DNA from: Nocardiopsis sp. N85
GTDB lineage: Bacteria > Actinomycetota > Actinomycetes > Streptosporangiales > Streptosporangiaceae
Direction: 5' to 3'
DNA length: 64,000 bases
Assembly (NCBI RefSeq): GCF_028882275.1
Contig: NZ_JARBUT010000001.1
Location: 744,001-808,000 of the forward strand
Shown piece by piece: positions 23,779 to 32,204 of this stretch (the stretch's first letter is position 1; each line of letters begins with the position of its first letter). The notes below the pieces were generated by a model. It worked only from the letters and a program-made list of their open reading frames with translations, did not search any database and was not told the origin of the DNA. The translations under genes and the position numbers were made by a program.

Positions 23779-24798
23779 ATGCGGGGCAACAAGGTGCCCA
23801 CCGAGGAGATCAAGCGGGATCCGGCGGCCTTCGCCGACCGGGTCACCGCCGACGGGAGGTTCGGCCGGTCGGCCGAGGCCGGGCGCTACCGGCTGGTGAT
23901 CAACCGGGCCTGCCCCTGGGCGCACCGGACCGTCATCGTGCGCCGCCTCATGGGGCTGGAGGGGGCGATCTCGCTCGCCGTCACCGATCCCCGCCAGGAG
24001 ATCATCGAGGGCGACCCGCACTGGGTGTTCACCGAGGAGACGGGGAGCCCCGGCGGCCTCGACCCGGTGCTGGGCATCCACGCCCTGCGGGAGGCCTACC
24101 TGGCCCGCGATCCCGGCTACGACGGCGGGGTGAGCGTGCCCGGCCTGGTCGACGTCACCACCGGCCACCTGGCCACCAACGACTACGACCGGCTCTGCCT
24201 GGACCTGGCCACCGAGTGGGGCCCGCTGACCCGGAAGGACGCCCCCGACCTGTACCCGGAGGCGCTCCGGGAGGAGATCGAGGAGGTCGGCGCGGAGGTC
24301 TACCGCGACCTCAACAACGGTGTCTACCGCGCCGGGTTCGCCCCCGACCAGGCACGCTACGACCGGGCCGTCGCCGGGGTGTTCGCCCGGCTGGACGACC
24401 TGGAGGCGCGCCTGTCCACCCGCCGCTACCTGGTGGGGGAGTCCCTGACCCTGGCGGACATCCGGCTGTTCACGACCCTGGTGCGGTTCGACCCCGTCTA
24501 CCACGGCCACTTCAAGTGCAACATCGCCAAGCTCACCGAGTACCCGGCGCTGTGGGCCTACGCCCGCGACCTGTTCCAGACCCCCGGGTTCGGCGACACC
24601 ACCCACTTCGACCACATCCGGGTCCACTACTACTGGGTCCACACCGCCATCAACCCGACGCGGATCGTCGCCGCCGGACCCGACCCGCAGGGGTGGCTCG
24701 CCCCCCACGGGCGTGAGGGAATCGGCGGGTCGCCCTTCGGGAAGGGCGCCGCGCCCGGACCGGTCCCCGCCGACGAACGCGTCCCCGGGATCTCCTAG
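23779..24798 (+). CDS. Glutathionyl-hydroquinone-reductase-like GST (Xi class)
   Basis: The 339-residue protein carries NRACPWAHR (43-51), the active-site Cys-Pro-Trp motif of the YqjG/ECM4 Xi-class transferases. It also has FTEETG and the C-terminal helical domain with YLVGESLTLADIRLF (about 218-232) and VYHGHFKCN (about 240-248). These enzymes reduce glutathionyl-hydroquinones. Actinomycetes usually make mycothiol rather than glutathione, so the thiol used is uncertain. The ATG at 23779 follows GGAAGGGGAACGGG. Its TAG stop is followed within one base by the left copy of the palindromic repeat. Confidence 0.87.
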   Translation: MRGNKVPTEEIKRDPAAFADRVTADGRFGRSAEAGRYRLVINRACPWAHRTVIVRRLMGLEGAISLAVTDPRQEIIEGDPHWVFTEETGSPGGLDPVLGIHALREAYLARDPGYDGGVSVPGLVDVTTGHLATNDYDRLCLDLATEWGPLTRKDAPDLYPEALREEIEEVGAEVYRDLNNGVYRAGFAPDQARYDRAVAGVFARLDDLEARLSTRRYLVGESLTLADIRLFTTLVRFDPVYHGHFKCNIAKLTEYPALWAYARDLFQTPGFGDTTHFDHIRVHYYWVHTAINPTRIVAAGPDPQGWLAPHGREGIGGSPFGKGAAPGPVPADERVPGIS

Positions 24799-24917
24799 AG
24801 GAGTCTTTCCACAAGCCTGCGCGCACGAAGAGAGGGCGTCCATGATCCGGTGCGACCCGGGACGTGGACGCCCTCGTGACCGGCCGCACTCCACGCCGAC
24901 TCGGAAAGACTCGTCCA
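24799..24917 (+). repeat. MITE-like palindromic repeat, left copy
   Basis: It begins directly after the preceding stop codon with GGAGTCTTTCC and ends with GGAAAGACTCGTCC, imperfect terminal inverted repeats. The middle holds GAGGGCGTCCA and TGGACGCCCTC, an 11-bp perfect stem. Positions 24803-24881 match the reverse complement of about 28029-28107 at 71 of 79 bases. There is no coding capacity. Confidence 0.72.
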
Positions 24918-25043
24918 GCGGGAGCACGAAGGCGCACACGGCCGGTTCTGTGGTGGTCGTCGAGCCCGAGCGATCATGTGATCCGGACAGCGAACGTTCC
25001 TGCCGCCGGGGTGGTTCGCGGCCCTGTACCGGGAATCCTCACG

Positions 25044-26273
25044 TCACCCCTCACGAGCGGTCTCAGCGGCCCCGCGTGCCGTCCTTGCAAGCCGACGGTC
25101 TGCCGGGCGACCTGCGGCGGCCTCAAGGAGAACGATCGGGATCGTGAGCGCGGCCAGACCCGCGCCGATCCAGACCGCGGTCGTGATGGGCATTCCCGCC
25201 CCGAGCGCGATTCCGGCGAGGGCCGGGACGATGCCGATGCCGAGCTGGAACGCGGAGACCGTCGTTGCCCCTGCGAGCGTGGGGGCATCGGCTGCCAGGG
25301 TGAACACGCGGCCGTAGATAGCGGGGTTGAGCACGAAACCGAAGACGCCCAGGGCCAGCACGAGCGGGATCACCACGGTGGGATGGCCGGGGAAGGTCCC
25401 GATCAGCACCGAGGCGACGACGATGCCTGACGCACCGGTCAGCAGGGCCGGATGCGGGTGTCGGTCGGCGATACGACCGCCGAGAGCGAGACCGAGGTAG
25501 GCGCCGACACCGAAGATGACCAGCACCGCGGCGATCCACGCGTCGGCGATGCCGGTGACGGTCCGGAGGATCTCGGATAGGTAGTTGAAGGTCACCATGT
25601 AGGCGGCGGTGCTCAGCAACGTGGCGAGGAGAACCAGCCACAGCCTCGGCCGCCGGAGCGCGGCGAGTTCGCGGCGCACGCTCGGCTCGACGGCAGGGGG
25701 GCTCGAAGGCATGGTGACCCCGACAGCGACGGCGCCGACGAGCGTGAGGGCGACGACGAGCCAGAACCCGCTCTGCCAACCGGTCTGGTAGCCGATGAAG
25801 GTTCCGGCGGGGCCGCCGAGGATCATGGACAGGCTCAGTCCGCTGACCACGACGCCGGACGCCCTCGCCGCCCGGTCGGGGGAGACGAGTCCGACCGCGG
25901 TCACAGCGGCGACCGCGAAGAAGCCCGCGTAGGCCAGGCCCGCGATGAATCTGGTGATCAGCAGCGCGGGGTAGGTGCCGACGAGCACCCCGACCGCGAT
26001 GGAAGCGGCGAAGACGAGCTGGGTGACGACCAGGGCGGTCCGGCGCGGCCACCGCAGGCTGATCACCGCGAACGGCGGCCCGCCGATGACGACGCCGATC
26101 GCGAAGGCCGTGATCAGGCCGCCCACGGCGGCCAGGCTCACGCCGATGTCCTCGGCCACGACCGGGAGAACCCCGGCGAGCAGGAACTCGGCGCTGCCCA
26201 TCGCGAACAGGCTGAAGGACAGCAGGTACACCCCGGTGGGTAGGCGGCGCCTCGCGGGCGCGGCGGCCGTCAC
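25044..26273 (-). CDS. MFS efflux transporter in repeat-bracketed cassette
   Basis: The 409-residue protein starts at GTG 26273, which overlaps the stop of the flavoprotein gene upstream (GTGA). It has twelve spans with the N-terminal LFAMGSAEFLLAGVLPVVAE typical of DHA1 drug and AraJ-like efflux pumps. An R-F-I-A-G-L-A-Y-A-G-F-F segment follows span 4. Translational coupling to a thioredoxin-reductase-like enzyme suggests both serve one detoxification or export job. Codon use is slightly less G/C-biased than in the flanking genes. Confidence 0.87.
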   Translation of the reverse strand: MTAAAPARRRLPTGVYLLSFSLFAMGSAEFLLAGVLPVVAEDIGVSLAAVGGLITAFAIGVVIGGPPFAVISLRWPRRTALVVTQLVFAASIAVGVLVGTYPALLITRFIAGLAYAGFFAVAAVTAVGLVSPDRAARASGVVVSGLSLSMILGGPAGTFIGYQTGWQSGFWLVVALTLVGAVAVGVTMPSSPPAVEPSVRRELAALRRPRLWLVLLATLLSTAAYMVTFNYLSEILRTVTGIADAWIAAVLVIFGVGAYLGLALGGRIADRHPHPALLTGASGIVVASVLIGTFPGHPTVVIPLVLALGVFGFVLNPAIYGRVFTLAADAPTLAGATTVSAFQLGIGIVPALAGIALGAGMPITTAVWIGAGLAALTIPIVLLEAAAGRPADRRLARTARGAAETAREG

Positions 26274-27214
26274 CGTCCGTCCTCGGCGCTCGCGACGGCC
26301 TGGGCCGCGGCAAGGTCTCGCTCCAGCAGCCATGCGGAGATCGCGATGCCCGCCGCCGATGCCTCCCCGGCTGCGGTGATCACCTGCGCGCGCGGGTTGC
26401 TGACGTTGCCTGCCGCCCATACTCCCGGCACGCTCGTCGCCCCGCCGGGCTCCGTGTGCACCCACCCGGTCCGCGGATCGAACCGGCAGCCCAGCGCGTG
26501 CAGGACGTCGTCGTTCGCCCGAGGGGCCGGCGCGATGAACACCGCTTCACAAGCCACGGCGCTCCCGTCGGCCAACGCCACGCCGGTCAACCGGCCGTCG
26601 TCGGTCACGAGACGCTCGATCGCGCCGTCGATGATCCTCACCCCGAAGGCCGTCAGCCGTGAGCGGTCCCCGGAGGAGAGTTCCATCTCCCCGGGGCACA
26701 GGGTCACCCGGTCCGTGTAGCGGCGCAGCAACGCTGCCTGGTGCACCGTCATGTGCGGCACTCCGCCGCCGAGCACGGCGAGTTCCCGGCCGCGTACCTC
26801 CCAGCCGTGGCAGTGCGGGCAGTGGTGCACCGCGGTGCCCCAGAGCTCGTGCACCCCTGGCGTGTGCGGCACCTGATCCGTCAGCCCGCTGGCGACCAGT
26901 ACGGCACGGGACGAGATCTCCTGCCCGTCGCCGGTGTGGATGACGAAGTGGTCGTCGGTGCGCTCGGCCGCCACGACGCGGGTCTCGATCAGCGTTGCCC
27001 CATAGTGGGAGAGCTCAGAGCGTCCGATCATCAGGAACTCGGACGGGCTCACGCCATCCCGTGAGACGAAGCCGTGCATGTGCGCTGCCGACGCGTTCCT
27101 CGGCCTGCCCTCATCCAGGACCACGACCTCCGACTGCGCCCGCGCCAGCACGATCCCCGCCGTCAGACCGGCGGCTCCGGCCCCGACGATGACGACATCA
27201 CACGTACGATTCAT
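26270..27214 (-). CDS. Thioredoxin-reductase-like FAD/NAD(P)H oxidoreductase
   Basis: From ATG 27214 the protein has 314 residues. DVVIVGAGAAGLTAGIVLAR (about 6-25) binds FAD. HHCPHCHGWEV (about 130-140) carries the CxxC redox pair as CPHC, in the position of the thioredoxin-reductase CATC. LAVLGGG (about 146) is the NADPH motif, and GVWAAGNVSNPRAQV (about 268-282) is the C-terminal FAD motif. Such CPHC proteins are close to holomycin/gliotoxin-type dithiol oxidases and to ferredoxin/flavodoxin-like reductases. Coupling to an MFS pump would fit maturation and export of a dithiol compound, but that is speculative. It is divergent from the XRE-cupin regulator gene. Confidence 0.82.
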   Translation of the reverse strand: MNRTCDVVIVGAGAAGLTAGIVLARAQSEVVVLDEGRPRNASAAHMHGFVSRDGVSPSEFLMIGRSELSHYGATLIETRVVAAERTDDHFVIHTGDGQEISSRAVLVASGLTDQVPHTPGVHELWGTAVHHCPHCHGWEVRGRELAVLGGGVPHMTVHQAALLRRYTDRVTLCPGEMELSSGDRSRLTAFGVRIIDGAIERLVTDDGRLTGVALADGSAVACEAVFIAPAPRANDDVLHALGCRFDPRTGWVHTEPGGATSVPGVWAAGNVSNPRAQVITAAGEASAAGIAISAWLLERDLAAAQAVASAEDGR

Positions 27215-27254
27215 GTCTGTTACCTCCGCCGTCGACCCTGCGCCAGCGGTCACC

Positions 27255-27278
27255 TTTCAGCAAATTCCGTTGCCGAAA
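27255..27278. promoter_or_regulatory. Operator-like inverted repeat in divergent promoter
   Basis: TTTCAGCAA (27255-27263) and TTGCCGAAA (27270-27278) are inverted copies with 8 of 9 pairs and a 6-bp spacer. They lie 41 bp before the flavoprotein start and 26 bp before the XRE-cupin start, a typical place for the XRE-cupin protein to bind. Confidence 0.6.
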
Positions 27279-27304
27279 CAGGAACGATCTGCTGCGATGG
27301 GGGC

Positions 27305-27919
27305 ATGCCCACGCATCCCGCCTTCGACGCGACCCTCGGCCAGATCGGAGGTCGGCTGCGCCGCCTCCGGGAGAAGAAGAACCTCTCCCTCGCCGATCTG
27401 ACCCGCGCGACGGGCATCTCCAAGAGCACCCTGTCGCGGCTGGAATCGGGGCAGCGAAAGCCAAGCCTGGAACTGCTGCTGCCGATCACGGCCGCGCTCG
27501 CCGTGCCTCTCGACGACATCGTGGCCGCGCCCCGCATCGTGGACCCGCGTATGCCGCAGGAGGCCCACCGGTCCGGCGGACGGGTCATCGTGCCGCTGTC
27601 CCGGACCCAGGGGGAGCCGAAGGCGTACAAGCTGACGATCCCCACGGCCGAATCGGACCCGCTCACCCGCACGCACCCCGGTTATGAATGGCTCTACGTG
27701 CTCAGCGGACGGCTACGCCTCGTCCTCGGCGACCACGACGTCACCCTCGGACCGGGCGAAGTCGCCGAGTTCGACACCCGGCACCCCCACTGGTTCGGCT
27801 CCACCGGCGAGGGCACGGTCGAGGTCCTCAGCATCTTCGGTGGCCAGGGCGAACGAGTCCACATCAGGGCCAAGCCCACCCGCTGGACGAGTCCTTCCGA
27901 ATGTGTTCAGCGGTCATAG
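27305..27919 (+). CDS. XRE-cupin transcriptional regulator with repeat-derived C-terminus
   Basis: The 204-residue protein starts at ATG 27305. Residues 12-66 are the XRE HTH (LRRLREKKNLSLADLTRATG, then SKSTLSRLESGQRKPSLELL). Residues 100-185 form a cupin sensor barrel, with HPGYEWLYVLSGRLRLVLGD and LGPGEVAEFDTRHPHWFGS carrying the usual His and Glu positions. The last about 10 residues (SPSECVQRS) are encoded inside the right repeat copy, which starts at 27885, so the native C-terminus was probably replaced. It divides the promoter with the flavoprotein-MFS operon and is its likely repressor. Confidence 0.85.
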   Translation: MPTHPAFDATLGQIGGRLRRLREKKNLSLADLTRATGISKSTLSRLESGQRKPSLELLLPITAALAVPLDDIVAAPRIVDPRMPQEAHRSGGRVIVPLSRTQGEPKAYKLTIPTAESDPLTRTHPGYEWLYVLSGRLRLVLGDHDVTLGPGEVAEFDTRHPHWFGSTGEGTVEVLSIFGGQGERVHIRAKPTRWTSPSECVQRS

Positions 27920-28113
27920 GCGGTCGGTGAACGGCCGACCGCCCGGCCGGTCCGGAAGTGGCGCCAGATCGCGGCGGACGACGAGAGCGCCCGCTGAGCG
28001 ACCCGGACGCCGACGCCCTCGACCGTGCGGTCACGAGGGCGTCCATGTCCCGGGGCACACCGGATCACGGACGCCTTCCCTTCGTGCGCGCAGGCTTCTG
28101 GAAAGGCCCGTCC
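27885..28113 (-). repeat. MITE-like palindromic repeat, right (inverted) copy
   Basis: It starts with GGACGAGTCCTTCC inside the XRE-cupin coding sequence and ends with GGAAAGGCCCGTCC, imperfect terminal inverted repeats. The part at about 28029-28107 is the reverse complement of the left copy with 8 mismatches in 79 bases. This copy is about 110 bp longer because of extra sequence between its core and its left end. The two copies lie in inverted orientation about 2.97 kb apart. Confidence 0.7.
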
Positions 28114-28144
28114 AGGAGCGCCCCGTCCCGGGATCCGGGCCGGG

Positions 28145-29050
28145 TCAAGTCGACAGCGTCGCGACGTGGGCGCGCAGGACGCGGACCGTCTCGGTGACGG
28201 CGGGGCGGCGGGAGGTGCCCTCGCGCCACAGCACCGCGATGCCGCGCACCGGCGTCGGATCCACGGGCCGCACCGCGACGTCGTCGGGGAGCGTCCCCCG
28301 GCCCAGTCGGGGGACCACGGCGATGCCCAGACCGGCGGCCACCAGCGCCACCTGGGTCTGGTACTCCGCCACGTAGTGGGCGATGTCGGGTTCGGCGCCG
28401 ATGGCGCGCATCGTGCGGGTCAGCCAGTCGTGGCACACCGTGCCCGGGGGTTGGCAGATCCACCGCTCCCCGGCCAGGTCGGCGCGGGTCAGTGTCGTGC
28501 GGGCGGTCAGCGGATGGTCCGGCGGCAGCAGGACGTCGCACCGGTCCTCGCCGACGCGCTCCCTCACCACCCCCTCGGGGACGCTCATGGGGGCGATGTC
28601 CCAGTCGTGGACCACCGCCAGGTCCACGGTGCCCTGGGCGACCATGTGCGGGGTGGCGTGCGGGTCCTCCTCGAACAGCCGCACGTCCAGGGCCGGGTGG
28701 GTGGCGGCCAGCTCGGCCAGCACCCCGGGCAGCAGACCCCGTGCGGCGGTGGCGAACGAGGCGACGGTCAACCGGCCGTGGGGCCGCCCGCGCCGCTCCT
28801 CCAGGCACACCTCCGCCTCCTCCACCAGGGCCAGCACCCGCCCCGCGGTGCCCACGAGCATGGCGGCGGCGTCGGTGAGCACGACACCGCGCCCGCGCCG
28901 TTCCAGCAGCGGTGTGCCGGTCTCACGTTCGAGTTTGCCGACCTGCTGGGAGATCGCCGAGGGGGTGTAGCCCAGGGCCTTGGCGGCGGACGCGACGGAA
29001 CCGTGGACGTGTACGGCGTGCAGGGCGCGCAGGCGGGACAGGTCGAGCAC
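28145..29050 (-). CDS. LysR-family regulator
   Basis: The 301-residue protein has the LysR winged HTH at 1-60 (LRALHAVHVHGSVASAAKAL, then YTPSAISQQVGKLERETGT). The two-lobed effector domain follows, with ATHPALDVRLFEEDP at about 115 and VAAGLGIAVVPRLG at about 250. It is divergent from the EamA transporter gene, 107 bp away, which is the normal target arrangement. Its stop lies 31 bp from the right copy of the palindromic repeat, so its terminator may be missing or replaced by that hairpin. Confidence 0.92.
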   Translation of the reverse strand: MLDLSRLRALHAVHVHGSVASAAKALGYTPSAISQQVGKLERETGTPLLERRGRGVVLTDAAAMLVGTAGRVLALVEEAEVCLEERRGRPHGRLTVASFATAARGLLPGVLAELAATHPALDVRLFEEDPHATPHMVAQGTVDLAVVHDWDIAPMSVPEGVVRERVGEDRCDVLLPPDHPLTARTTLTRADLAGERWICQPPGTVCHDWLTRTMRAIGAEPDIAHYVAEYQTQVALVAAGLGIAVVPRLGRGTLPDDVAVRPVDPTPVRGIAVLWREGTSRRPAVTETVRVLRAHVATLST

Positions 29051-29157
29051 GGGGGCGCTCCTTCCGGGAGGACCCCACCATTATGAAGCAGACGTGAATC
29101 CAACGGTGTAGGAATCTTCGCTGGTGCTTAATCCGTGCGGCCGCCATCATCGAATCC

Positions 29158-30099
29158 ATGCGTCCCCTCCACCTGTTCCTGGCCGTGCTCGTCGCGGCGA
29201 TCTGGGGTGTCAACTTCGTCGTCATCGACGTCGGCCTCGACCACTTCCCTCCCCTGCTGTTCACCGCCCTGCGCTTCCTCGTCGCGGCCGTCCCGGCGGT
29301 CTTCCTCGTCAAACGGCCCGAGGTCGCCCTGGGGTGGATCGTGCTGGTGGGGGCGACCCTGGGGGTGGCCAAGTTCGGCCTGGTCTTCACCGGCATGCAC
29401 CTGGGCATGCCCGCCGGGCTCACCTCGCTGGTGCTCCAGGTGCAGGCGGTGTTCACGGCGGTCTTCGCGGTGGTGTTCCTGCGCGAACGACTGCGGCCGG
29501 TCCGCTATCTGGGCATGGCGGTGGCCCTGGTCGGGATCGGCGTCGCAGCCTGGGCCCAGGGCGCCTCGGGCCCGCTCACGGCGTTCTCGATGATCATCGC
29601 GGCGGCCGCGTTCTGGGGCCTGGCCAACGTCTTCACCCGTAAGGCCGCCCCGCCCGACGCCCTGGCGTGGACGGTGTGGGTGAGCCTGGTGCCGCCGCTG
29701 CCGCTGTTCGCGATGTCCCTGCTGGTGGAGGGCCCCCGGGCGGGCCTGGTCGCGATGCGCGACCTGGACCCGACCGGGGTGGCCGCGCTCCTCTTCGTCG
29801 CCTGGGTGGCGACCGTGTTCGGGTTCGGCGTGTGGGGCTTCCTGCTGCGCGAGCACGACGCCTCGGCGGTCGCCCCGTTCACCCTGCTCGTCCCGGTGTT
29901 CGGGATGCTCTCCGCGTACGTGTTCCTGGGCGAGGAACTCACCCCGCTCAACCTGACCGCCGCCGTGCTGCTGGTGGGCGGTGTCGCCCTCACCGCGCTG
30001 GGCGGCGGCCGTTCCCGGGTCACCCGACCGGACCCGGGGGAGCGGGGCGGCGACGGGCGAACTCCGGAGCGTGCTCCGACCGCAACCCCAGACCGATGA
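29158..30099 (+). CDS. EamA/DMT-family exporter
   Basis: The 313-residue protein has ten membrane spans in two EamA repeats. The first opens FLAVLVAAIWGVNFVVIDVG, and the RFLVAAVPAVFLVKRP motif ends repeat 1. The second repeat contains AVAPFTLLVPVFGMLSAY and a LGEELTPLNL motif. Such RhaT/YdcZ-type proteins export amino acids or metabolites. The divergent LysR gene probably regulates it. The last 80 bp overlap, antisense, the end of the FAD monooxygenase gene, and the C-terminal about 30 residues after the last span are a low-complexity tail. Confidence 0.9.
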   Translation: MRPLHLFLAVLVAAIWGVNFVVIDVGLDHFPPLLFTALRFLVAAVPAVFLVKRPEVALGWIVLVGATLGVAKFGLVFTGMHLGMPAGLTSLVLQVQAVFTAVFAVVFLRERLRPVRYLGMAVALVGIGVAAWAQGASGPLTAFSMIIAAAAFWGLANVFTRKAAPPDALAWTVWVSLVPPLPLFAMSLLVEGPRAGLVAMRDLDPTGVAALLFVAWVATVFGFGVWGFLLREHDASAVAPFTLLVPVFGMLSAYVFLGEELTPLNLTAAVLLVGGVALTALGGGRSRVTRPDPGERGGDGRTPERAPTATPDR

Positions 30100-31264
30100 G
30101 ACGGGCGGGTACGGCCGACAGGAACGGCAGGTGCTCCATGAGCGCCACCAGCGTCGCGGGCGGTCCCACCCTGCGGCCCTGGAGCATCGGCTCCGCCATG
30201 ACCTTCTCCATGGTCCGCTGTAGGCGCTGGACGACGGCGGTCGGCAGCAGCCTGCGGGCGCGCACCCGGGCCAGGTCCCGGTCCCCGACGGCGCCCGCGC
30301 GGAGCGGCTCGGCGAGCAGGGTCGCCGCCGCCACCGCGTCCTGCACGGCCAGGTTGATGCCGACCCCGCCCATCGGTGACATCGCGTGCGCGGCGTCGCC
30401 GATGCACAGCACCCCCGCGCCGTGCCAGCGGCGCAGCCGGTCGAGCCGGATGTCCAGGTGTTTGACGTCGTCCATGGACTCCAGGGCGTTCACCCCGTCG
30501 CCCAGTTCCGGGACCAGTTCGGCGATGTCGGCGCGGAACGCCTCGACGCCCCGGGCGCGCAGCTCGGCGTCGCTCCCCTTGCGGCCGATGTAGGCGATCT
30601 GGAGGTAGTCCTCGCGCGGGATGACGACGAGGAACCGGCCCCGCCCGCCCCGTGGGGTGAGCGCCATCTCCAGCCCCGTGGCGGCGGTCAGCCGGAACCA
30701 CCAGGCGTCGATCCCGACCGGGAACTCCCGGGGGACCAGTTCCGCCTCGCGGCGGACCAGTGACCAGCGGCCGTCGCACCCCACGGTGAGGGCGGCGCGG
30801 ATCTCGCCCTCGCCGTCGGGTCCCCGGTGGCGGACCCCCGTCACCCGGCCGTTCTCGCGCAGCAGGCCGGTGACCTCGGTGCCCATCCGCAGGGTGAACG
30901 ACGGTTCCTCCCGGCCCGCTTCGGCGAGCAGGGTGAGCAGGTCCCATTGGGGGACCATGGCGATGTGCCGGTAGGGGCGGGGCAGGCGCCGGAAGTCCGC
31001 CATGGTCACGACCCGCTTCCCGCCGATGGGGAAGGCGACGTGGTCCAGGAGGGTCTGGGGCAGGGCGGCGAACCGTTCGCCCAGGCCGAGTTCGTCGAGC
31101 AGCCGGATGGTGGAGGGGTGCACGGTGTCGCCCCGGAAGTCGCGCAGGAAGTCGTCGTGCTTCTCCAGCACGGTCACCGCCACACCCGCGCGGGCGAGCA
31201 GCAGGCCGAGCACCATTCCGGCGGGGCCGCCGCCGGCGATCAGGCAGGTCGTGCGTTCGGACAT
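30020..31264 (-). CDS. FAD-dependent monooxygenase (PHBH fold)
   Basis: The 414-residue protein has the three flavin motifs of p-hydroxybenzoate-hydroxylase-type enzymes: CLIAGGGPAGMVLGLLLAR (7-25), GCDGRWSLVRR near 160 (the DG motif) and GDAAHAMSPMGGVGINLAVQ near 285-304. A conserved RGDTVHPSTIRLLDELGL segment at about 43-60 is typical of the group. These enzymes use NAD(P)H and O2 to hydroxylate aromatic or polyketide substrates. The downstream TetR-like gene is on the same strand and could control it. It converges with and overlaps the EamA gene by 80 bp. Confidence 0.9.
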   Translation of the reverse strand: MSERTTCLIAGGGPAGMVLGLLLARAGVAVTVLEKHDDFLRDFRGDTVHPSTIRLLDELGLGERFAALPQTLLDHVAFPIGGKRVVTMADFRRLPRPYRHIAMVPQWDLLTLLAEAGREEPSFTLRMGTEVTGLLRENGRVTGVRHRGPDGEGEIRAALTVGCDGRWSLVRREAELVPREFPVGIDAWWFRLTAATGLEMALTPRGGRGRFLVVIPREDYLQIAYIGRKGSDAELRARGVEAFRADIAELVPELGDGVNALESMDDVKHLDIRLDRLRRWHGAGVLCIGDAAHAMSPMGGVGINLAVQDAVAAATLLAEPLRAGAVGDRDLARVRARRLLPTAVVQRLQRTMEKVMAEPMLQGRRVGPPATLVALMEHLPFLSAVPARLIGLGLRSEHAPEFARRRPAPPGPVG

Positions 31265-31305
31265 GGGGGTCCTCCCGTTCCCGGGACGGTCGGGGCCGTC
31301 CCCGT

Positions 31306-32121
31306 TCAGTGCGGCGGGTCGGTCGCCACGGCCCGGAGGAAGGCGTCGCGGAGCACGGCGCAGGTCTCCTCCACGTCGGGGAAGTCGATGCCCGGCACCC
31401 CGGTCAGGGCCGGGCGCAGGGCGAAGTGGACGAACACGGGCGCGATCAGCTGCTGGACGAGCAGGGGCAGGGGCAGGTCGCGGAGGCGTCCGGCCGCGAC
31501 CTCCCGGGACAGCCAGCCGCCCAGGGCCGCCAGGACCCGGGGGAAGAAGCGGGTGACCAGCATGTCCCGGGTGGGGCCGGTGGGTCTGGCGAACACGTCC
31601 GCCAGGATCGCGGGCATCACCCGGGGTTCGCGGCCGAACGCCCGGGCCAGTCGCAGGTGGACGCCGTGGACGGTGGCGGCCAGGTCGTCACCGGTGTCGG
31701 CGAGGAACTCCTCCAGTTCGGGCAGCGGGCTGTGCCGTTCGAAGACCGCGGCCAGCAGGCCGTCGCGCGAACCGAAGACGGCGTACAGGCTGTGCACCGA
31801 GCAGTCGGCGGCGAGCGCCACCGCCTCCAGCGTGGTGGCGGCCAGGCCCAGGTCGCCCAGGAGGCGGGCTCCGGCCCCGATGGCCCGTTCCCGTACGGGT
31901 GGTCGCCCTCCGGGGTCCACCCCGGCCGCGCGCACCGCCTCGTCCAGCGCGCCGCGCGTACCCCCGAGGCGGCGCAGGAGGGTGCTGCGGGAGACCCCCG
32001 CCTCCCGCGCGATCTCGACCAGGGGCACGTCGGCCACATCCCTTCCCGTCCGCTCCGCCGCGCGGATCGCCGCGCCCACCAGATCGTCCGGCACCCGTAC
32101 ATGATCGATATTTGACATCAT
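31306..32121 (-). CDS. TetR-family regulator with two HTH segments
   Basis: From the double ATG at 32121/32118 the protein has 271 residues. A first HTH-like stretch (VPLVEIAREAGVSRSTLLRR, about 36-55) is followed by a second, canonical TetR one (TTLEAVALAADCSVHSLYAV, about 95-114, then FGSRDGLLAAVF). The C-terminal helices form the ligand domain. Two DNA-binding segments in a row are unusual for this family. The perfect palindrome AACCCG-TAAC-CGGGTT lies just upstream. It is on the same strand as, and 41 bp before, the FAD monooxygenase gene, so it may repress both. Confidence 0.85.
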   Translation of the reverse strand: MMSNIDHVRVPDDLVGAAIRAAERTGRDVADVPLVEIAREAGVSRSTLLRRLGGTRGALDEAVRAAGVDPGGRPPVRERAIGAGARLLGDLGLAATTLEAVALAADCSVHSLYAVFGSRDGLLAAVFERHSPLPELEEFLADTGDDLAATVHGVHLRLARAFGREPRVMPAILADVFARPTGPTRDMLVTRFFPRVLAALGGWLSREVAAGRLRDLPLPLLVQQLIAPVFVHFALRPALTGVPGIDFPDVEETCAVLRDAFLRAVATDPPH

Positions 32122-32130
32122 GAACAAGGT

Positions 32131-32146
32131 AACCCGTAACCGGGTT
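32131..32146. promoter_or_regulatory. TetR operator-like palindrome AACCCG-TAAC-CGGGTT
   Basis: It is a perfect 6+6 inverted repeat, 10 bp upstream of the TetR start, in a gene-free stretch of about 80 bp. Autoregulation is likely. Confidence 0.6.
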
Positions 32147-32204
32147 CCAGACAAGGGTTCCGGTGACGGTGCGGTCACCGAGGGGGAGGGGCGGGAGGGG
32201 TCGG

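Noticed and set aside
21889..24939. Very long open frame on the minus strand opposite the cyclase-like operon
   Set aside because: It is antisense to genes with clear family motifs, codon overlaps and ribosome sites. Its product is Gly/Arg/Pro-rich low complexity, as expected for a shadow frame in DNA of this composition.
24799..28113. Insertion sequence or composite transposon
   Set aside because: No transposase gene lies in the segment or next to it. The repeats are non-coding palindromes, so a MITE-like element is the better description.
30020..32121. Part of a polyketide or peptide biosynthetic cluster
   Set aside because: A single PHBH-type monooxygenase with a TetR gene is not enough. 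No PKS, NRPS or other core enzyme is in the window.
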